Both the position numbers and the translations under genes were made by a program. The notes beneath the pieces are model-generated. The model was not told the origin of the DNA. It did no database searches and saw only the letters and a program-made list of their open reading frames with translations. From Asticcacaulis biprosthecium C19 (GTDB lineage: Bacteria; Pseudomonadota; Alphaproteobacteria; Caulobacterales; Caulobacteraceae), in NCBI RefSeq assembly GCF_000204015.1, contig NZ_GL883077.1:163833-227832 (forward strand): 64,000 nucleotides of DNA, written 5' to 3'. Of this stretch, positions 53,833-63,884 are shown piece after piece. Position 1 is the first letter of the stretch; each line of letters begins with the position of its first letter.

Positions 53833-55339
53833 GCCGCGTCATCCTCACCGGCTTCGCCAAGGCCTCCTCATGCGCCTCCAGGCTCTCGCCCCAGAAGGCT
53901 TCGACGCTCGGCCCCTGCTTCAGCCGCTTGTCGCGAAACAGAAAGCCGAACAGTTCGTGAAACCACACCCGCCGGCCCATCTGGTAGTACCAGCGCTGGG
54001 CATGGCGCAGCTTCGGGTCGCGAAAGGTGAGCAGGCGCCACAAGGCTTTCGGCCGCGTCTGCATAATGACCTCGATGGCCTTGACCCACACAAAGACGCG
54101 CCACGGCGGCACATGGCGCGTGGCCAGGACCTGGTGCTTATAGTCCCACTTGCTCTGGTCGGTCTGGATGACCTCCCGCCCCTTGGCCAGGCCGAAAAAC
54201 GGCGTCCAGCGGTGGGGCGTGACATAGACGCTTTGGATCTGGTCCGGATCATAGGCCAGGAGCTGGCGCAGTTGCCGCCAGTAATCCCGGTCGGTTTCTT
54301 CCTCGAAGCCCACCACCCAGGTCGCCATGGACAGCATGCCATGTTGCCGCATCAGCCGGATGGCTTCGCGGTCCGTGGTGGTCGATCCGCCCTTGCGGAT
54401 CTTGCTGAGCACCGCTTCGTCGGTGTTTTCCATACCCATCAGAAAGCGTTCGACCCCGGCCTGTTTGTAGAGGTGCAGGTGGTCGCGGTCGCGCACGATG
54501 TCGTCGGCCCGCGTTGAACCGACCAGGGTGACCGAGACCTTTTCGGCAATCAGGGCTTCGAGGAACCGTTTCCACATCTTCTTCGACGAGGTCGGGTTTT
54601 CGTCGGCGAAGTTGAACACCTCCACGCCGTGGTCGCGGTGCAGCCGGGCGATTTCGGCGGCGAAGCGTTCCGGGTTGCGGTGACGCCACTGGGTCCAGAA
54701 GCCGCGCTGGCCGCAGTAGTTGCAGGGATGAGGGCAGCCGCGCGAGAACTGGACCACCACGGCGCGTTTGCCGCCCCAGTAGGAATAGCGGGCGAAGTCG
54801 ATCAGCTCCCAGCCGATGCGCCAGGCGTCAAGGTCGGCCAGCATCTCACGCGACGGCGTCTTGTGCGGGGTGCCGTCGCGGCGGAAGGCGATGCCTTTGA
54901 CGGTGGCGAGGTCGGTGTCGGAGGCCAAGGCGCGGACCAGGTCGCGGCAGGTTTCCTCGCCTTCGCCGCAGACGATGTAGTCGAACTGAGGTTCGTCGCG
55001 CAGGATGTCCTGCCAATGGTAGGTCGGGAAGACGCCGCCATAGATGACTTTGAGGTTGGGCAGGCGAGCTTTGGCGCCGGCGGCAATCTTGCCCGCGATC
55101 GGGTGGGCCGAGGTCGAGCCGGAATGGCCCAGCAGCAGCAGGTCCGGGGCATGGGCGGCGATGTTGCGGCAGATCTCATCCAGCGGCATGGGGCCGAATT
55201 CGGCATCCAGCAGGGTGACGTCGTGGCCATCATCGATCAGAGGGCCTCCATTCGACAGCAGCCCCAGCGGTGGCAGGTGGTCGTCGGGTATGCGGCTGCC
55301 GATGGCCGGATGCGGCGGGTTCACGATCAGGATACGCAT
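53786..55339 (-). CDS. B12-binding radical SAM protein, BchE-like
   Basis: A 517-residue protein from ATG 55339 (MRILIVNPPHPAIGS), preceded by GGGGGA. The N-terminal cobalamin-binding (Rossmann) domain shows LLLLGHSGSTSAHP. The radical SAM cluster motif CPHPCNYC (CxxxCxxC) is near residue 200, and the barrel ends at LMRQHGMLSMATWVVGFEEE. The layout and length resemble BchE, the anaerobic Mg-protoporphyrin ester cyclase, and related C-methylating or ring-forming enzymes. No bacteriochlorophyll genes are near, so the reaction is left open. Confidence 0.85.
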   Translation of the reverse strand: MRILIVNPPHPAIGSRIPDDHLPPLGLLSNGGPLIDDGHDVTLLDAEFGPMPLDEICRNIAAHAPDLLLLGHSGSTSAHPIAGKIAAGAKARLPNLKVIYGGVFPTYHWQDILRDEPQFDYIVCGEGEETCRDLVRALASDTDLATVKGIAFRRDGTPHKTPSREMLADLDAWRIGWELIDFARYSYWGGKRAVVVQFSRGCPHPCNYCGQRGFWTQWRHRNPERFAAEIARLHRDHGVEVFNFADENPTSSKKMWKRFLEALIAEKVSVTLVGSTRADDIVRDRDHLHLYKQAGVERFLMGMENTDEAVLSKIRKGGSTTTDREAIRLMRQHGMLSMATWVVGFEEETDRDYWRQLRQLLAYDPDQIQSVYVTPHRWTPFFGLAKGREVIQTDQSKWDYKHQVLATRHVPPWRVFVWVKAIEVIMQTRPKALWRLLTFRDPKLRHAQRWYYQMGRRVWFHELFGFLFRDKRLKQGPSVEAFWGESLEAHEEALAKPVRMTRLISEGRRSAPQVPAQ

Positions 55340-55512
55340 GCAGTCCCCCATAAGGTTGTCAGAGCCTTCGGGGTTACATGCTTCGCCGGTGAGCGGCATG
55401 AGGCGGTTATGAGGAATTGCTGAAAAGGGCCACATGACCCGGCAGACAAGGCGTGACAGACCTTCCGAAGGCGGAAATTATTTTCGCCCAATGCGCGAAA
55501 TCTTTTTCGCCT

Positions 55513-55528
55513 TTAAATTGCGGTTAAC
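55513..55528 (+). promoter_or_regulatory. CtrA-type box upstream of chemoreceptor
   Basis: TTAA (55513-55516), 7 nt, TTAAC (55524-55528), an exact CtrA full-site match, ending 69 bp before the ATG of the MCP-PilZ gene. CtrA controls motility and chemotaxis genes in Caulobacter. Confidence 0.6.
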
Positions 55529-55597
55529 TATTCCACCCCTTCCTATACCAAATAGTTACTTTGTTCATATTTCCCCAAGGTCGCCTGAGGTTCCAGC

Positions 55598-57814
55598 ATG
55601 TCATTGACTATGCGACTCACCATCCGCCAAAAGCTCTTGTTTATGGTTGGCGTCTTCTTCGTTCCCATTACCCTTATGTCCTGGCTTTTCCTGGATCAGG
55701 CGCAACGCGAAATCCGGTTCAGCTCCCGCGAAATTGACGGCGTCGCGGCGCATCTGTCGGTTCTGCCGACCTTCGATGCCCTGGCCAAACAATCGGCCAC
55801 CGGCCAGGCCGCTGAGCCGCCCGCCCGTGACATCACAGCGGCCAAGGCTATGGTTCCCGCCGCGGTTGAGGCCTTCGAAGGCGCGTCCAGCGGCGGCTCG
55901 ACCGTTGCCCGTGACAAGGCGCTCGAGGTCATCACCGCGATAGCCGACGCCTCCAACCTGACACTCGATCCCGACCTCGACACCTATTATCTGATGGACG
56001 CGATGTCGTTCAAAGCGCCCCAGGCCAACCGCGATGTCAGCGAGTTCCTGTCTGTGCTGCGGTCGGTCGATGCGACGGTTCCCGGCGCGACGCGGCGGCA
56101 ACTGGTTCTGGAACTGGGCAAGTTCCAGACCGGATGGCGCGGTCAGGTCACGTCACTGGAAAAATCTATGGACCAGGCGCCCGAACTCAAAGAGGCGCTT
56201 GGCGCCAAGACCAGCGCCTACAAGGCGGCGGCCGAAGCCTTCGATAGCCTGGCCAATCAGGCCGTGGATCAGCTGGATGCCACCCAGGCCATCGCCGAAA
56301 GCGACGTCACCGCACTTATGACGGCGTACGACGCGTATCTGGGTCAGGCGAAAATCCTGTCCACCGCGACCGCGGCGCAACTGAAGGGCCGGCTTGAGCA
56401 ACGGGTCCATCGTCTGGAGACCCGCCTCTTTGGCCTTCTGGGCATCGCCGGGGCCGCGTCGATCGTCGCCATCTTCATGGCCCTGTGGTTGTCGCGCTCG
56501 GTCATGGGCGCCATCCGCGCCATTACTGGCAATCTGCGCGATCTGGCCGACCACGATATCAATGCCGAAATTCCGGAATCGCGGCGTCAGGACGAAATCG
56601 GCGAAGTCGGCAAGGCTCTGGTCTATTTTCGCAGCAAGGTGATCGAAAAGATGGCAGACGCCAGCAGCGATGTGAAGCGCAACAGTCTGATCGTCAAAGA
56701 GAAGGAGCGGATCAACAGTCTCAGCGTCCGCGTCAAGAACTCCATTACCGACGTGATCGACGCCATTCAGATCCTGTCCGCCTCCATCAGCGAAACCACC
56801 GACGATGTCAGCGTCACCGCCCGTTCGACGCGGGAAGAGCTGTCGGCCGCGGTGCAGAAGCTGGCGACCGCCGCCGAAGACGTCACGCGCGTCTCCGAAA
56901 GCATGGGTCGGGTGTCGATGGCCTTTGCCGAGATCGAGCACAGCAGCCGGCGCAGCGCCGACCTTTCCGCTGAGGTCAATCTGGAAATCCAGAAATCCCA
57001 GCAGGTTGCCGACAGTCTGATGCAGGTGGTCGGGCGCATCGGCGACGCCTCGAAGCTTATTCACGACATCGCCCAGCAGACCAACCTGCTGGCTTTGAAT
57101 GCAACCATCGAAGCCGCACGGGCCGGCGAGGCCGGACGCGGCTTTGCCGTGGTGGCCGGTGAGGTCAAGTCATTGGCCGGGCAAACCGCCAAGGCGACGC
57201 ACGAGATCGAAGATCAGATCAACAGCGTCAGCGCCGCCGCCTGTACCATGGCGGACTCGATCGCCCAGATGCACGCCCTTCTGGAGCATGTTTCGCAGTC
57301 GTCGGCTTCGGTCGCACAATCCGTGCAACAGCAAAGCCTGGAAACCCAGGAAATACGGTCGACGCTGCAACAGGCCGCGGCCGACAACAAGGACGCCGTG
57401 GGCATCATCTACCGCTTGCCCGAAGCCACCCGAAAGACAGAAAAATCGGCCGACACCATGCGGCAGATCTCGGCGGATATGTCGCAGACCTCCACGGACA
57501 TGCAGGCGGAACTGTCTATCCTGCTGGAAGAAATGATCGATAAGCGGATGTCGGCGCGCTACGCCTCAACCGAAAAGATCGACGTCAAGTTCAAGGGACG
57601 GCTCTATGCGGGCGTCCGATTGCTGGACGTGTCCGAAACCGGCGCCCGGTTGGGAGGGATAGCCGACGCCCGTGTTGACGACGAACTGACCCTGATCATG
57701 GATGACGACGTCGAATTGGACGGCCGCGTGGCCTGGGTCGGTACCGACACGATCGGGGTCCGGCTGAACGAAGCCAAGTTCAGCCAGATGCAGATCATGC
57801 AACTGGCCGCCTGA
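55598..57814 (+). CDS. Methyl-accepting chemotaxis protein with C-terminal PilZ domain
   Basis: A 738-residue chemoreceptor. TM1 is [19 protein letters not shown] near residue 14, followed by a periplasmic sensor of about 235 residues and TM2 near 270-292 ([22 protein letters not shown]). HAMP follows, then the MCP signalling tip [20 protein letters not shown] near residue 490. After the coiled coil the chain ends in a PilZ domain with RMSAR (RxxxR, near 649) and [11 protein letters not shown] ((D/N)xSxxG, near 677), the two c-di-GMP-binding motifs. Receptor output may therefore respond to c-di-GMP. ATG 55598 follows GAGG; ATG 55610 is possible. Confidence 0.9.
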   Translation: MSLTMRLTIRQKLLFMVGVFFVPITLMSWLFLDQAQREIRFSSREIDGVAAHLSVLPTFDALAKQSATGQAAEPPARDITAAKAMVPAAVEAFEGASSGGSTVARDKALEVITAIADASNLTLDPDLDTYYLMDAMSFKAPQANRDVSEFLSVLRSVDATVPGATRRQLVLELGKFQTGWRGQVTSLEKSMDQAPELKEALGAKTSAYKAAAEAFDSLANQAVDQLDATQAIAESDVTALMTAYDAYLGQAKILSTATAAQLKGRLEQRVHRLETRLFGLLGIAGAASIVAIFMALWLSRSVMGAIRAITGNLRDLADHDINAEIPESRRQDEIGEVGKALVYFRSKVIEKMADASSDVKRNSLIVKEKERINSLSVRVKNSITDVIDAIQILSASISETTDDVSVTARSTREELSAAVQKLATAAEDVTRVSESMGRVSMAFAEIEHSSRRSADLSAEVNLEIQKSQQVADSLMQVVGRIGDASKLIHDIAQQTNLLALNATIEAARAGEAGRGFAVVAGEVKSLAGQTAKATHEIEDQINSVSAAACTMADSIAQMHALLEHVSQSSASVAQSVQQQSLETQEIRSTLQQAAADNKDAVGIIYRLPEATRKTEKSADTMRQISADMSQTSTDMQAELSILLEEMIDKRMSARYASTEKIDVKFKGRLYAGVRLLDVSETGARLGGIADARVDDELTLIMDDDVELDGRVAWVGTDTIGVRLNEAKFSQMQIMQLAA

Positions 57815-58391
57815 TTGGGCCCTGAGAGCGGAATGAGATTAGGTGGCATCGCCCGCCCCATTTACGGAGAGGGGGTTAGCGAGAGCGAATTGCGCCCGAA
57901 ACGCAAGGAAGCGGTGGCAGGGGCTTTACCGTCAGTGGAATTGCCTCTTCCGTCATCTTGCTTCGCTCGATGCCACGCCACGGGGCGCCCCGCTCCCCCG
58001 TAAACAGCTAGGCGACGCACACAAGCCATCGCAAGTCGCTCCTCCCTTTTCCTCCCCGCTCGTCGGGGAGGAAAAGGGAGGAGCGCCGCCGAGATATATC
58101 TCGGCAAGCGCAAGTCGAACGAGTGAAGCCCGCAGGGCGAAGCGAGAAAGGTGCGGTGGTGGGGTTTCTTTCTTTACTTTCAGCGCCTTGACTGTATCCG
58201 CGTATGCAAAGATACCCCACCACCATGTCGCTGCGCGCCACTTCGCTCATGGTCCCCCTCCCCAACAAGTGGGGAGGAGAAAGAAAGTGATTACAAGGCA
58301 TTATCGTGGGTGGAGACGTCGAGCGACATTTGTGCATACCCTAGCCGAAAACAGCGGAGGCGAAGATGTTTCGAGCTAAATTCATTCCGCT
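57815..58391. repeat. 577-bp gap filled with repeat elements
   Basis: No gene. Elements: about 57860-58007, an inverted copy of the repeat at 41578-41712; a perfect 21-bp hairpin, CGCTCCTCCCTTTTCCTCCC plus C at 58037-58057, paired with 58065-58085; the palindrome GCCGAGATATATCTCGGC at 58088-58105; and CCTCCCCAACAAGTGGGGAG followed by GAGAAAGAAAG at about 58259-58289. The last three are arranged like the pieces in the other gaps. The gap is convergent. Confidence 0.7.
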
Positions 58392-59549
58392 CTAGAATCG
58401 GGCGCTTAGCCGGGTCACCCACACGGTACCGGTCTGTTCCGCACCGGAGCGGCCGGGGCGATAACGCGTCACCCCTGCCGTCGAGGTCAGGCTGAGGCGG
58501 TCGTTCAGGTGCACGGCGCCGCCGATTTCGACCGACACGGCGCGTCCGCCGGTGACATCACCGCTGTTCAGGTTGACCTGGCTGACGCGCCCCAAAACCT
58601 CATAGCCGCGTCCCTTGTTGCGGTCCGTTTCCGGCATGCCGCGCCGGCGGTCATAGCTGTATCGGCCGCCATCGATCATCCACGAACCCTGGACATAGCC
58701 GCCGGAATAACGAACGTTTCGTCCGCTGCGGCGTTGCAAGTCGGTGACGACATATTGCGCCTGAACCGCCACGGGACCGCGCACGACAGCGCCTTCCAGA
58801 CTGACGGTTGTGCGTGACCGAACGTCACTCAGGGCAGGCGTCCGCACCACCACCGGGCCATAGGGTCCCGAGGCGCGCGCCGATACCCGTTCACGGCCGT
58901 CGTCGCGATTGCTGCGGCGTTCGAATCCGGCGCCGGCATGAACCTTCCAGCGATCGCCGTCGACCACCAGCCGGGTCGCCCGGCCTGCGATGCCATAGCC
59001 TTCGGCGGTCGCGCTGCCGTCTTCGTCGCGCAGAGCAGGCCCGAAATAGCCGACCGTCACGGTATGGCGACGGCCCGATTGCGACACCTGAATCCCGGTG
59101 GCGAAACCCGGCGCCAGCGCATTGGCCACGGACCGTTCCGCCAGGGATTGGTCGGACGCGCCCTGCATATCCTCCAGGCTCACCGGGGCAATCATATTGC
59201 CAGCGCGAACCTCCCAGTCGGCATGTGGGCGCAGGGCGACATAGGCGTTACGCCAGCCGCCGTCGCCGCTCAGTTCACGCTCGACGCGGTAGCGCAGCTT
59301 GTCGCCGACACGCCCGGCCACACCGACGCGCAGCCGGCGGATCGATCCGCGCACCGTGGTTTCACCGTCGTCCGGCGTGACCGATACCGCATCCAGATTG
59401 AGGCGCAGAACCGGCCGGATCCGGAACCGGCCGCTGCCCGGCGGACCGTCGTCATCTGATGGCGTGGCGGGAAAGGCGGCGGTTGCGGGGATGATCAGGC
59501 CGGCGATCGAGGCAAGGAGAAGGGTTTTAAGGCGGCGCATAAGGTTCAT
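58392..59549 (-). CDS. Outer-membrane porin-like protein (OprO/OprP type)
   Basis: A 385-residue beta-barrel protein. ATG 59549 overlaps the hydrolase stop (ATGA); ATG 59540, with AAGG at 9 nt, is an alternative. Signal peptide: MRRLKTLLLASIAGLIIPATAAFPA. The barrel has alternating strands typical of phosphate-selective porin-like proteins (FRIRPVLRLNLDAV, LRYRVERELSG, WEVRAGNMIAPVSLED) and C-terminal Phe. The substrate is unknown. It is the last gene of the apparent ECF operon. Confidence 0.75.
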   Translation of the reverse strand: MNLMRRLKTLLLASIAGLIIPATAAFPATPSDDDGPPGSGRFRIRPVLRLNLDAVSVTPDDGETTVRGSIRRLRVGVAGRVGDKLRYRVERELSGDGGWRNAYVALRPHADWEVRAGNMIAPVSLEDMQGASDQSLAERSVANALAPGFATGIQVSQSGRRHTVTVGYFGPALRDEDGSATAEGYGIAGRATRLVVDGDRWKVHAGAGFERRSNRDDGRERVSARASGPYGPVVVRTPALSDVRSRTTVSLEGAVVRGPVAVQAQYVVTDLQRRSGRNVRYSGGYVQGSWMIDGGRYSYDRRRGMPETDRNKGRGYEVLGRVSQVNLNSGDVTGGRAVSVEIGGAVHLNDRLSLTSTAGVTRYRPGRSGAEQTGTVWVTRLSARF

Positions 59550-60346
59550 CCTTGCAGCGTGGTGAGGGCATCGCCCAAGGCAGAGGCGAAGGCCTCCGTC
59601 GCGGCCAGGTCGGCAAAGTCGTGGCCAACATCGGCGGCCACGGTCAGGTGCACCCCGCCTGCCCCGGCCCGGTCCGAGCGGTATTGCTGCAAGGCCCGGG
59701 TCCATCGCCGCGCCCGCGTCAGGCGGTGGCGGCCCTGTTGCGCATCGATGGCGGGCGTGGTGTTCAAGCTGGGGTCGCGGCGGGTATCGTCACCGCCGAC
59801 CACGACATGGATGGGGACCGCATCCCATTGCGGATGAAGGGGCAGCGTGCCGATGCCGGCCGGAAAGGCCAGGCCGGCATCCGGGAAGCTGTACCAGCCG
59901 GCGGAACAGGGCAGACAGGCCGCGACGCGATCCGCATGCATCATGGCAAAGCGATGGGCGAACTGGCCGCCGCCGGAGAAACCGGTCAGAACGACGCGGG
60001 CGGTATTGATGCCCGTCCGGCCGGAAAAGTCCTTCAGCATGGCCAGCAGCGATTCATCGGCCCTGACGGCCTTACGGGGATCGACGACCTGCTGGTACTG
60101 GCCGTAGGTCGCCTTGTCGAAGACGGGCACGACCAGAGCAAACCGGCCGCTTCGTGCCAGCGCGCTGAGGCGGAACAGGTGTTCGGCGCTGTTGCGCGAG
60201 ATGCCGTGGACGGAGACCACCACCGGTGTCGCGGGCCCCGCCCCAGCCGGGACAAAGCCGAAATAAGAGGCCGCGGTGGCGGCGTGGTGAAAGAGACGTT
60301 CGGGGCGCAGAGCCTCCGAAACCGGCCAGTCGCGTTCGTGGCGCAT
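59546..60346 (-). CDS. Alpha/beta hydrolase, esterase/depolymerase-like
   Basis: A 266-residue alpha/beta hydrolase without a clear signal peptide. It has VVVSVHGISRN (oxyanion region), the nucleophile elbow GFSGGGQFAHRFA near residue 123 and the catalytic His in VGHDF near the end. It resembles polyhydroxyalkanoate-depolymerase-like esterases in the elbow region. It starts 9 bp after the ABC protein stop and overlaps the porin start. Confidence 0.8.
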   Translation of the reverse strand: MRHERDWPVSEALRPERLFHHAATAASYFGFVPAGAGPATPVVVSVHGISRNSAEHLFRLSALARSGRFALVVPVFDKATYGQYQQVVDPRKAVRADESLLAMLKDFSGRTGINTARVVLTGFSGGGQFAHRFAMMHADRVAACLPCSAGWYSFPDAGLAFPAGIGTLPLHPQWDAVPIHVVVGGDDTRRDPSLNTTPAIDAQQGRHRLTRARRWTRALQQYRSDRAGAGGVHLTVAADVGHDFADLAATEAFASALGDALTTLQG

Positions 60347-60355
60347 ATCAGGTCC

Positions 60356-61945
60356 TCAGGTATGGGGAAAAAGTTGAACAACAGGGGCAGTGACGGGGGT
60401 GGGGGCGGGCGGGGCTTCCTCAACCAGCCCGTCGTCGCTGAGACGCCAGTGGCGGGTGGCGCAATCCGCAAGGCCGCGTGTCGCGGCGGTCATGACCACG
60501 ACGCCCGGCCAATGGCGCAGATAGTCGACCATGACCTCTTGCTGGTCGGCGGTCAGACCGGCGTCGACACCATCCAGCAGCAGCAATCGCGGCCGACCTG
60601 CCATGGCGCGGACAAGGCTTGCCACAGACTCTGTTACCGGTCCCAGATCGCGGGCGAGTTCCTCCGCCGATGGGCGCGCCCGGCTACGCACGCGATAGGC
60701 CAGGTTTGTCGCCATCGCCGCCCGCAACAGGGGGACCGCAGGACTGGCAATACCGATCAGGTTGCGACGTCGCGATGGCTTGAGACCGTGAACGGGGCGT
60801 CCGTCCATGCGCACCCGTGCAGCCACCGGCCCGGCCAATCCGGCGAGACTAAGCAACAGACCGGTTCTCTGGGCAGAGCTTCCACCGTCCAGAAGCACCA
60901 CCTCACCGTTGCCGACACGGGCGGAGAAGGGCCGGGTTGTGCCCGCCGTCATCAGCGTTTCGACCGTCAGACCGGTCTCGGCGCGGCGCCTGCCACCGGC
61001 CGGCTGCGTTGACGACACGTGTTCTGACATGCGGCCGCGCAGACGCTGCCAGGCGATAAGACCGGGAACCGTCAGCTCCGCGGCGCGGGCAACGTCCGAG
61101 AGGGCGGTGGCCATCAGACCCGCCAGGCTCATCAGGCCGACCAGGTGGTGCAGGTCGATCTCACCGCCACGCACCAGCAGGGCGCCATAGCCGAAACCGG
61201 CCAGAACGATGGCCTGGCCACCAAGGGCCGAGGCTGAACGCAGGCGGCCTACGTGACCGGCACGTTGCAGCGAGATTCGGTTAAAGCCGTCGATGCGTCG
61301 CGCCATGCGCTTCATCTCGCGCTCTTCGCCGCCCATCGCCCGCACTGTGATAGCGTTACGAACCCGATCGTCGATCAGTGTCGCCAACTGTCCGCGCAAG
61401 GTGCGTTGCCGGCGGGCGCTGTCATGCAGCGGCCGGCAAATCCATAGCATCGCGACCATCGCCAGACACATGGGCGCCAACACCACCAAACTCAGGCTAA
61501 GACTCTGGAAGCCGATCCAGGCCGAGAGACAGACCATGATCAGCACGGCCACCATCCCCCGCGCTACGCCGTCGGATATCCATTGGCGCAGGGCCGTCAG
61601 GTCGCCCATGAAGGGCAACATGGTGCTGGCGTGGCTGCGGCTGGCCGCCGACAACGGCTGTTGCCGCAGGAGTGCCTCCAGGAGATGCAGGCGGATGTCG
61701 CGGGCGACATCCAGTCCCATGGCTTCGGTCGCGACGCGTTTGACCCATTCCAGTCCGGCCAGAAGGCAGGCCATCAGGCCGAACCCGATCGCCGGTGCCG
61801 GCGCCAGGCCAGTGTTGGCCGCGACGGCACGCAACATTTCGGTCAGGGCCATGGCGCCCAGTATGCCGAGGGCCGCCTGACCCAGACCGATACCCAGTAT
61901 GGCAGCGGCCAGCCACCGGCGGCGAGGGGAAAACAGGGGGGGCAT
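60356..61945 (-). CDS. ABC exporter-like protein with degenerate ATPase domain
   Basis: A 529-residue protein from ATG 61945. The N-terminal about 310 residues form an ABC-exporter membrane domain with about six segments. In the C-terminal ATPase, the Walker A (usually GxxGxGKST) reads LLDGGSSAQRTGLLLSL, with no Lys and no GKS. The LSGGQ signature is not recognisable (LGPVTESVASLVRAMAGRP), and Walker B ends LLLLDGVDAGLT, with Gly where the catalytic Glu belongs. Hydrolysis of ATP is therefore doubtful. It may work as a non-energised half or a scaffold. The order of neighbours suggests an operon. Confidence 0.75.
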   Translation of the reverse strand: MPPLFSPRRRWLAAAILGIGLGQAALGILGAMALTEMLRAVAANTGLAPAPAIGFGLMACLLAGLEWVKRVATEAMGLDVARDIRLHLLEALLRQQPLSAASRSHASTMLPFMGDLTALRQWISDGVARGMVAVLIMVCLSAWIGFQSLSLSLVVLAPMCLAMVAMLWICRPLHDSARRQRTLRGQLATLIDDRVRNAITVRAMGGEEREMKRMARRIDGFNRISLQRAGHVGRLRSASALGGQAIVLAGFGYGALLVRGGEIDLHHLVGLMSLAGLMATALSDVARAAELTVPGLIAWQRLRGRMSEHVSSTQPAGGRRRAETGLTVETLMTAGTTRPFSARVGNGEVVLLDGGSSAQRTGLLLSLAGLAGPVAARVRMDGRPVHGLKPSRRRNLIGIASPAVPLLRAAMATNLAYRVRSRARPSAEELARDLGPVTESVASLVRAMAGRPRLLLLDGVDAGLTADQQEVMVDYLRHWPGVVVMTAATRGLADCATRHWRLSDDGLVEEAPPAPTPVTAPVVQLFPHT

Positions 61946-61959
61946 GGCCCTTCTCCTCG

Positions 61960-63039
61960 TCAGGCGACGATGTCGAGCGCTTCGAAGGCGCGCAGGCACA
62001 GTTCTGGCGCCTGAAGCGGATCGCGCAACTGTTCCAGCGTGGCGACCGGCAGGCCGATGACGCTTTCCGCCTCGCGCATCGCCAGGGGCGATTGGGTCAG
62101 GCAGCCCGATATCAGCTTTAGCGGCAGGCGGTGATCGTGCAGCCAGCGTGCGGCCGCGACGGCGCCCATCGCATCCCCCGCCGCCAGGACGACGCCGTGG
62201 ACATGGCGCGCGAAATCCGCCGACTTCAGCAGGCCGTGGGTTTCGGTCTGAAGCAGACCATCGGCAATTTCGGCGATAACGATGTCATTGCCCGTCCCGG
62301 CATGGGCGATCAGGCTCTTGGCCGCCGTTACCAGTTGCTCCAGTTCGCACCCGGCTGTGGTCGCGAAACCGGCGTCGGTAAAGTCGAAGGCCGTGCGGGC
62401 GCCGGCGTCGCGCATCGACCACAGGTCACCGCCCGATCCGGTGCCGGTGATCTTGGTTGCGCCGACCCGCAGGCCGGCCCGGCTAAGGCCCCGGATGAGA
62501 CCGGCGGCCGTCGTGGTCTTGCCGGCATTCATGGAGGTTCCGACGACCACGATCACCGGAGCGGCACCCGGTTGGGCTACCGGCAAGGCGAAGCGCGAGA
62601 CATTCAGGACCCGCCCGGCCTGATCGCCCAGCAAACCGATGGGAACGATGCGGGTGGCGGCCTTCATGCGGCCGTGACGGGCGCGAACCCGGGCAGCAAT
62701 GCCACCGCCGGCGACCAGATCGCAGGGCGCCAGGCTATCGGGCACAACGGCGTCGAACTGATCCGGGGCGTAGCGGTTGCCGAAGGCGACAACGATCTCA
62801 TCACCTTCGTACATCTGCTGGCGCCGTCCCTGCGGGCTTTCGAGCGCCTGATGCTGACCGATCCTTTCCACCCGGGCGAGGAGGAGGTCGCCGGCGACGG
62901 GCGATGACGCTTTCGCGAACTGAACGGCCTCACCCAAATCGGCGCGGCGCGTGACGAACGAACGCCGGGCCAGCAGCAGTCGTTGCTGCAAGCGGTCGGG
63001 GGCGGCGGTGACAAAGACGTCTCCAATCGTATCGGGCAT
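61960..63039 (-). CDS. P-loop NTPase of unknown function (MobB/DUF1611-like fold)
   Basis: A 359-residue soluble protein. The N-terminal about 150 residues end in GDQAGRVLNVSRF. A P-loop domain follows with GTSMNAGKTTTAAGL (near residue 170), then ATKITGTGSGGDLWSMRDAG and IVIAEIADGLLQTET. GTxMNxGKTT is found in MobB-like and DUF1611-like proteins. The reaction is not known. It follows the anti-sigma gene after a 71-bp gap and precedes the ABC-like gene by 14 bp. Confidence 0.7.
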   Translation of the reverse strand: MPDTIGDVFVTAAPDRLQQRLLLARRSFVTRRADLGEAVQFAKASSPVAGDLLLARVERIGQHQALESPQGRRQQMYEGDEIVVAFGNRYAPDQFDAVVPDSLAPCDLVAGGGIAARVRARHGRMKAATRIVPIGLLGDQAGRVLNVSRFALPVAQPGAAPVIVVVGTSMNAGKTTTAAGLIRGLSRAGLRVGATKITGTGSGGDLWSMRDAGARTAFDFTDAGFATTAGCELEQLVTAAKSLIAHAGTGNDIVIAEIADGLLQTETHGLLKSADFARHVHGVVLAAGDAMGAVAAARWLHDHRLPLKLISGCLTQSPLAMREAESVIGLPVATLEQLRDPLQAPELCLRAFEALDIVA

Positions 63040-63110
63040 ACCATCCTCTCCTGTTTCTGGGGGTATGTCCTGTAGACGTTTGGCGACCGCGCCTTATTCC
63101 CGGCCTGTCA

Positions 63111-63884
63111 TCATTTTTTTTCGACCAGCGGTTTTTGCCAGCCGTTTTTGATTGCAGCAGTCTCGGCTTCGCCGTCCAACGGATCTCCGGCCATGAGGGC
63201 CTCGACAGCGCGGCCGAACACCGGATCATCCGCCGACGCTGCGGTCACATAGCCCGTGCCCTGGGCCGGCGCTGACTGGCGGGCGGCCAGGCGAATGTCC
63301 CAGCCCTTATCGCTGCGGCAGGCAATCCCGGCCGCAGCGGCCTTGGGCGACTGAACGTCAAATTCGCGGCACAGATTGCCATCTGCCGCGGGAAATGTGA
63401 GGCGCACCTGGGCCGACATACCGTGACCGATATCGACGATTTGACCGCTCTCGCGTTCATCCAGCATAGCGATGACAGGGGTTGTGCCGCGGCTGAGTGC
63501 CGTAAAGGGGTCCGCGACCGCACCGCTGCCTGGCCCAACGGCGAAACCCACGCCAAAGCCGATAATGGCGGTAATCGAGGCTGCCGCGGCCGTCGGAACG
63601 AAGTACGGCCGCAGGCGGTCCCAACGGGCCTTGCCGGGAAAGGCGAGGACACGGGCACCTGATTCCGGGACCGGGTCGGCCAGAAGGTCGTCCAGGCCTG
63701 ACGGCAGCGGACGCGCATCGATCGCGGCCAGTTCCGAGATGTAGGCACGGTCGGCCTCAGCCAGAGCGGCAAGGCGCGCCACCACCGTCTCATCCGTGGC
63801 GAGGGCGCGATCGACCGCCTCCATATCCCCGGCCTCCAGTTCGCCATCCAGGTAAGCGTTCAGAACTTCGTCGCTAATGGTCAT
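63111..63884 (-). CDS. Anti-sigma factor, membrane-anchored
   Basis: A 257-residue protein. The N-terminal anti-sigma zinc-finger-like region (ISDEVLNAYLDGELEAGDMEAVDRAL) is of the ASD/RskA type but has no HxxxCxxC motif. One membrane helix lies near residue 105 (AAASITAIIGFGVGFAV), with a periplasmic C-terminus of about 130 residues. Its ATG overlaps the sigma-factor stop (ATGA at 63881-63884), the usual arrangement for a sigma/anti-sigma pair. Confidence 0.85.
   Translation of the reverse strand: MTISDEVLNAYLDGELEAGDMEAVDRALATDETVVARLAALAEADRAYISELAAIDARPLPSGLDDLLADPVPESGARVLAFPGKARWDRLRPYFVPTAAAASITAIIGFGVGFAVGPGSGAVADPFTALSRGTTPVIAMLDERESGQIVDIGHGMSAQVRLTFPAADGNLCREFDVQSPKAAAAGIACRSDKGWDIRLAARQSAPAQGTGYVTAASADDPVFGRAVEALMAGDPLDGEAETAAIKNGWQKPLVEKK

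Noticed and set aside
59552-61012. 486-codon plus-strand frame
   Set aside because: Antisense to the hydrolase and ABC-like genes, both of which have recognisable motifs.
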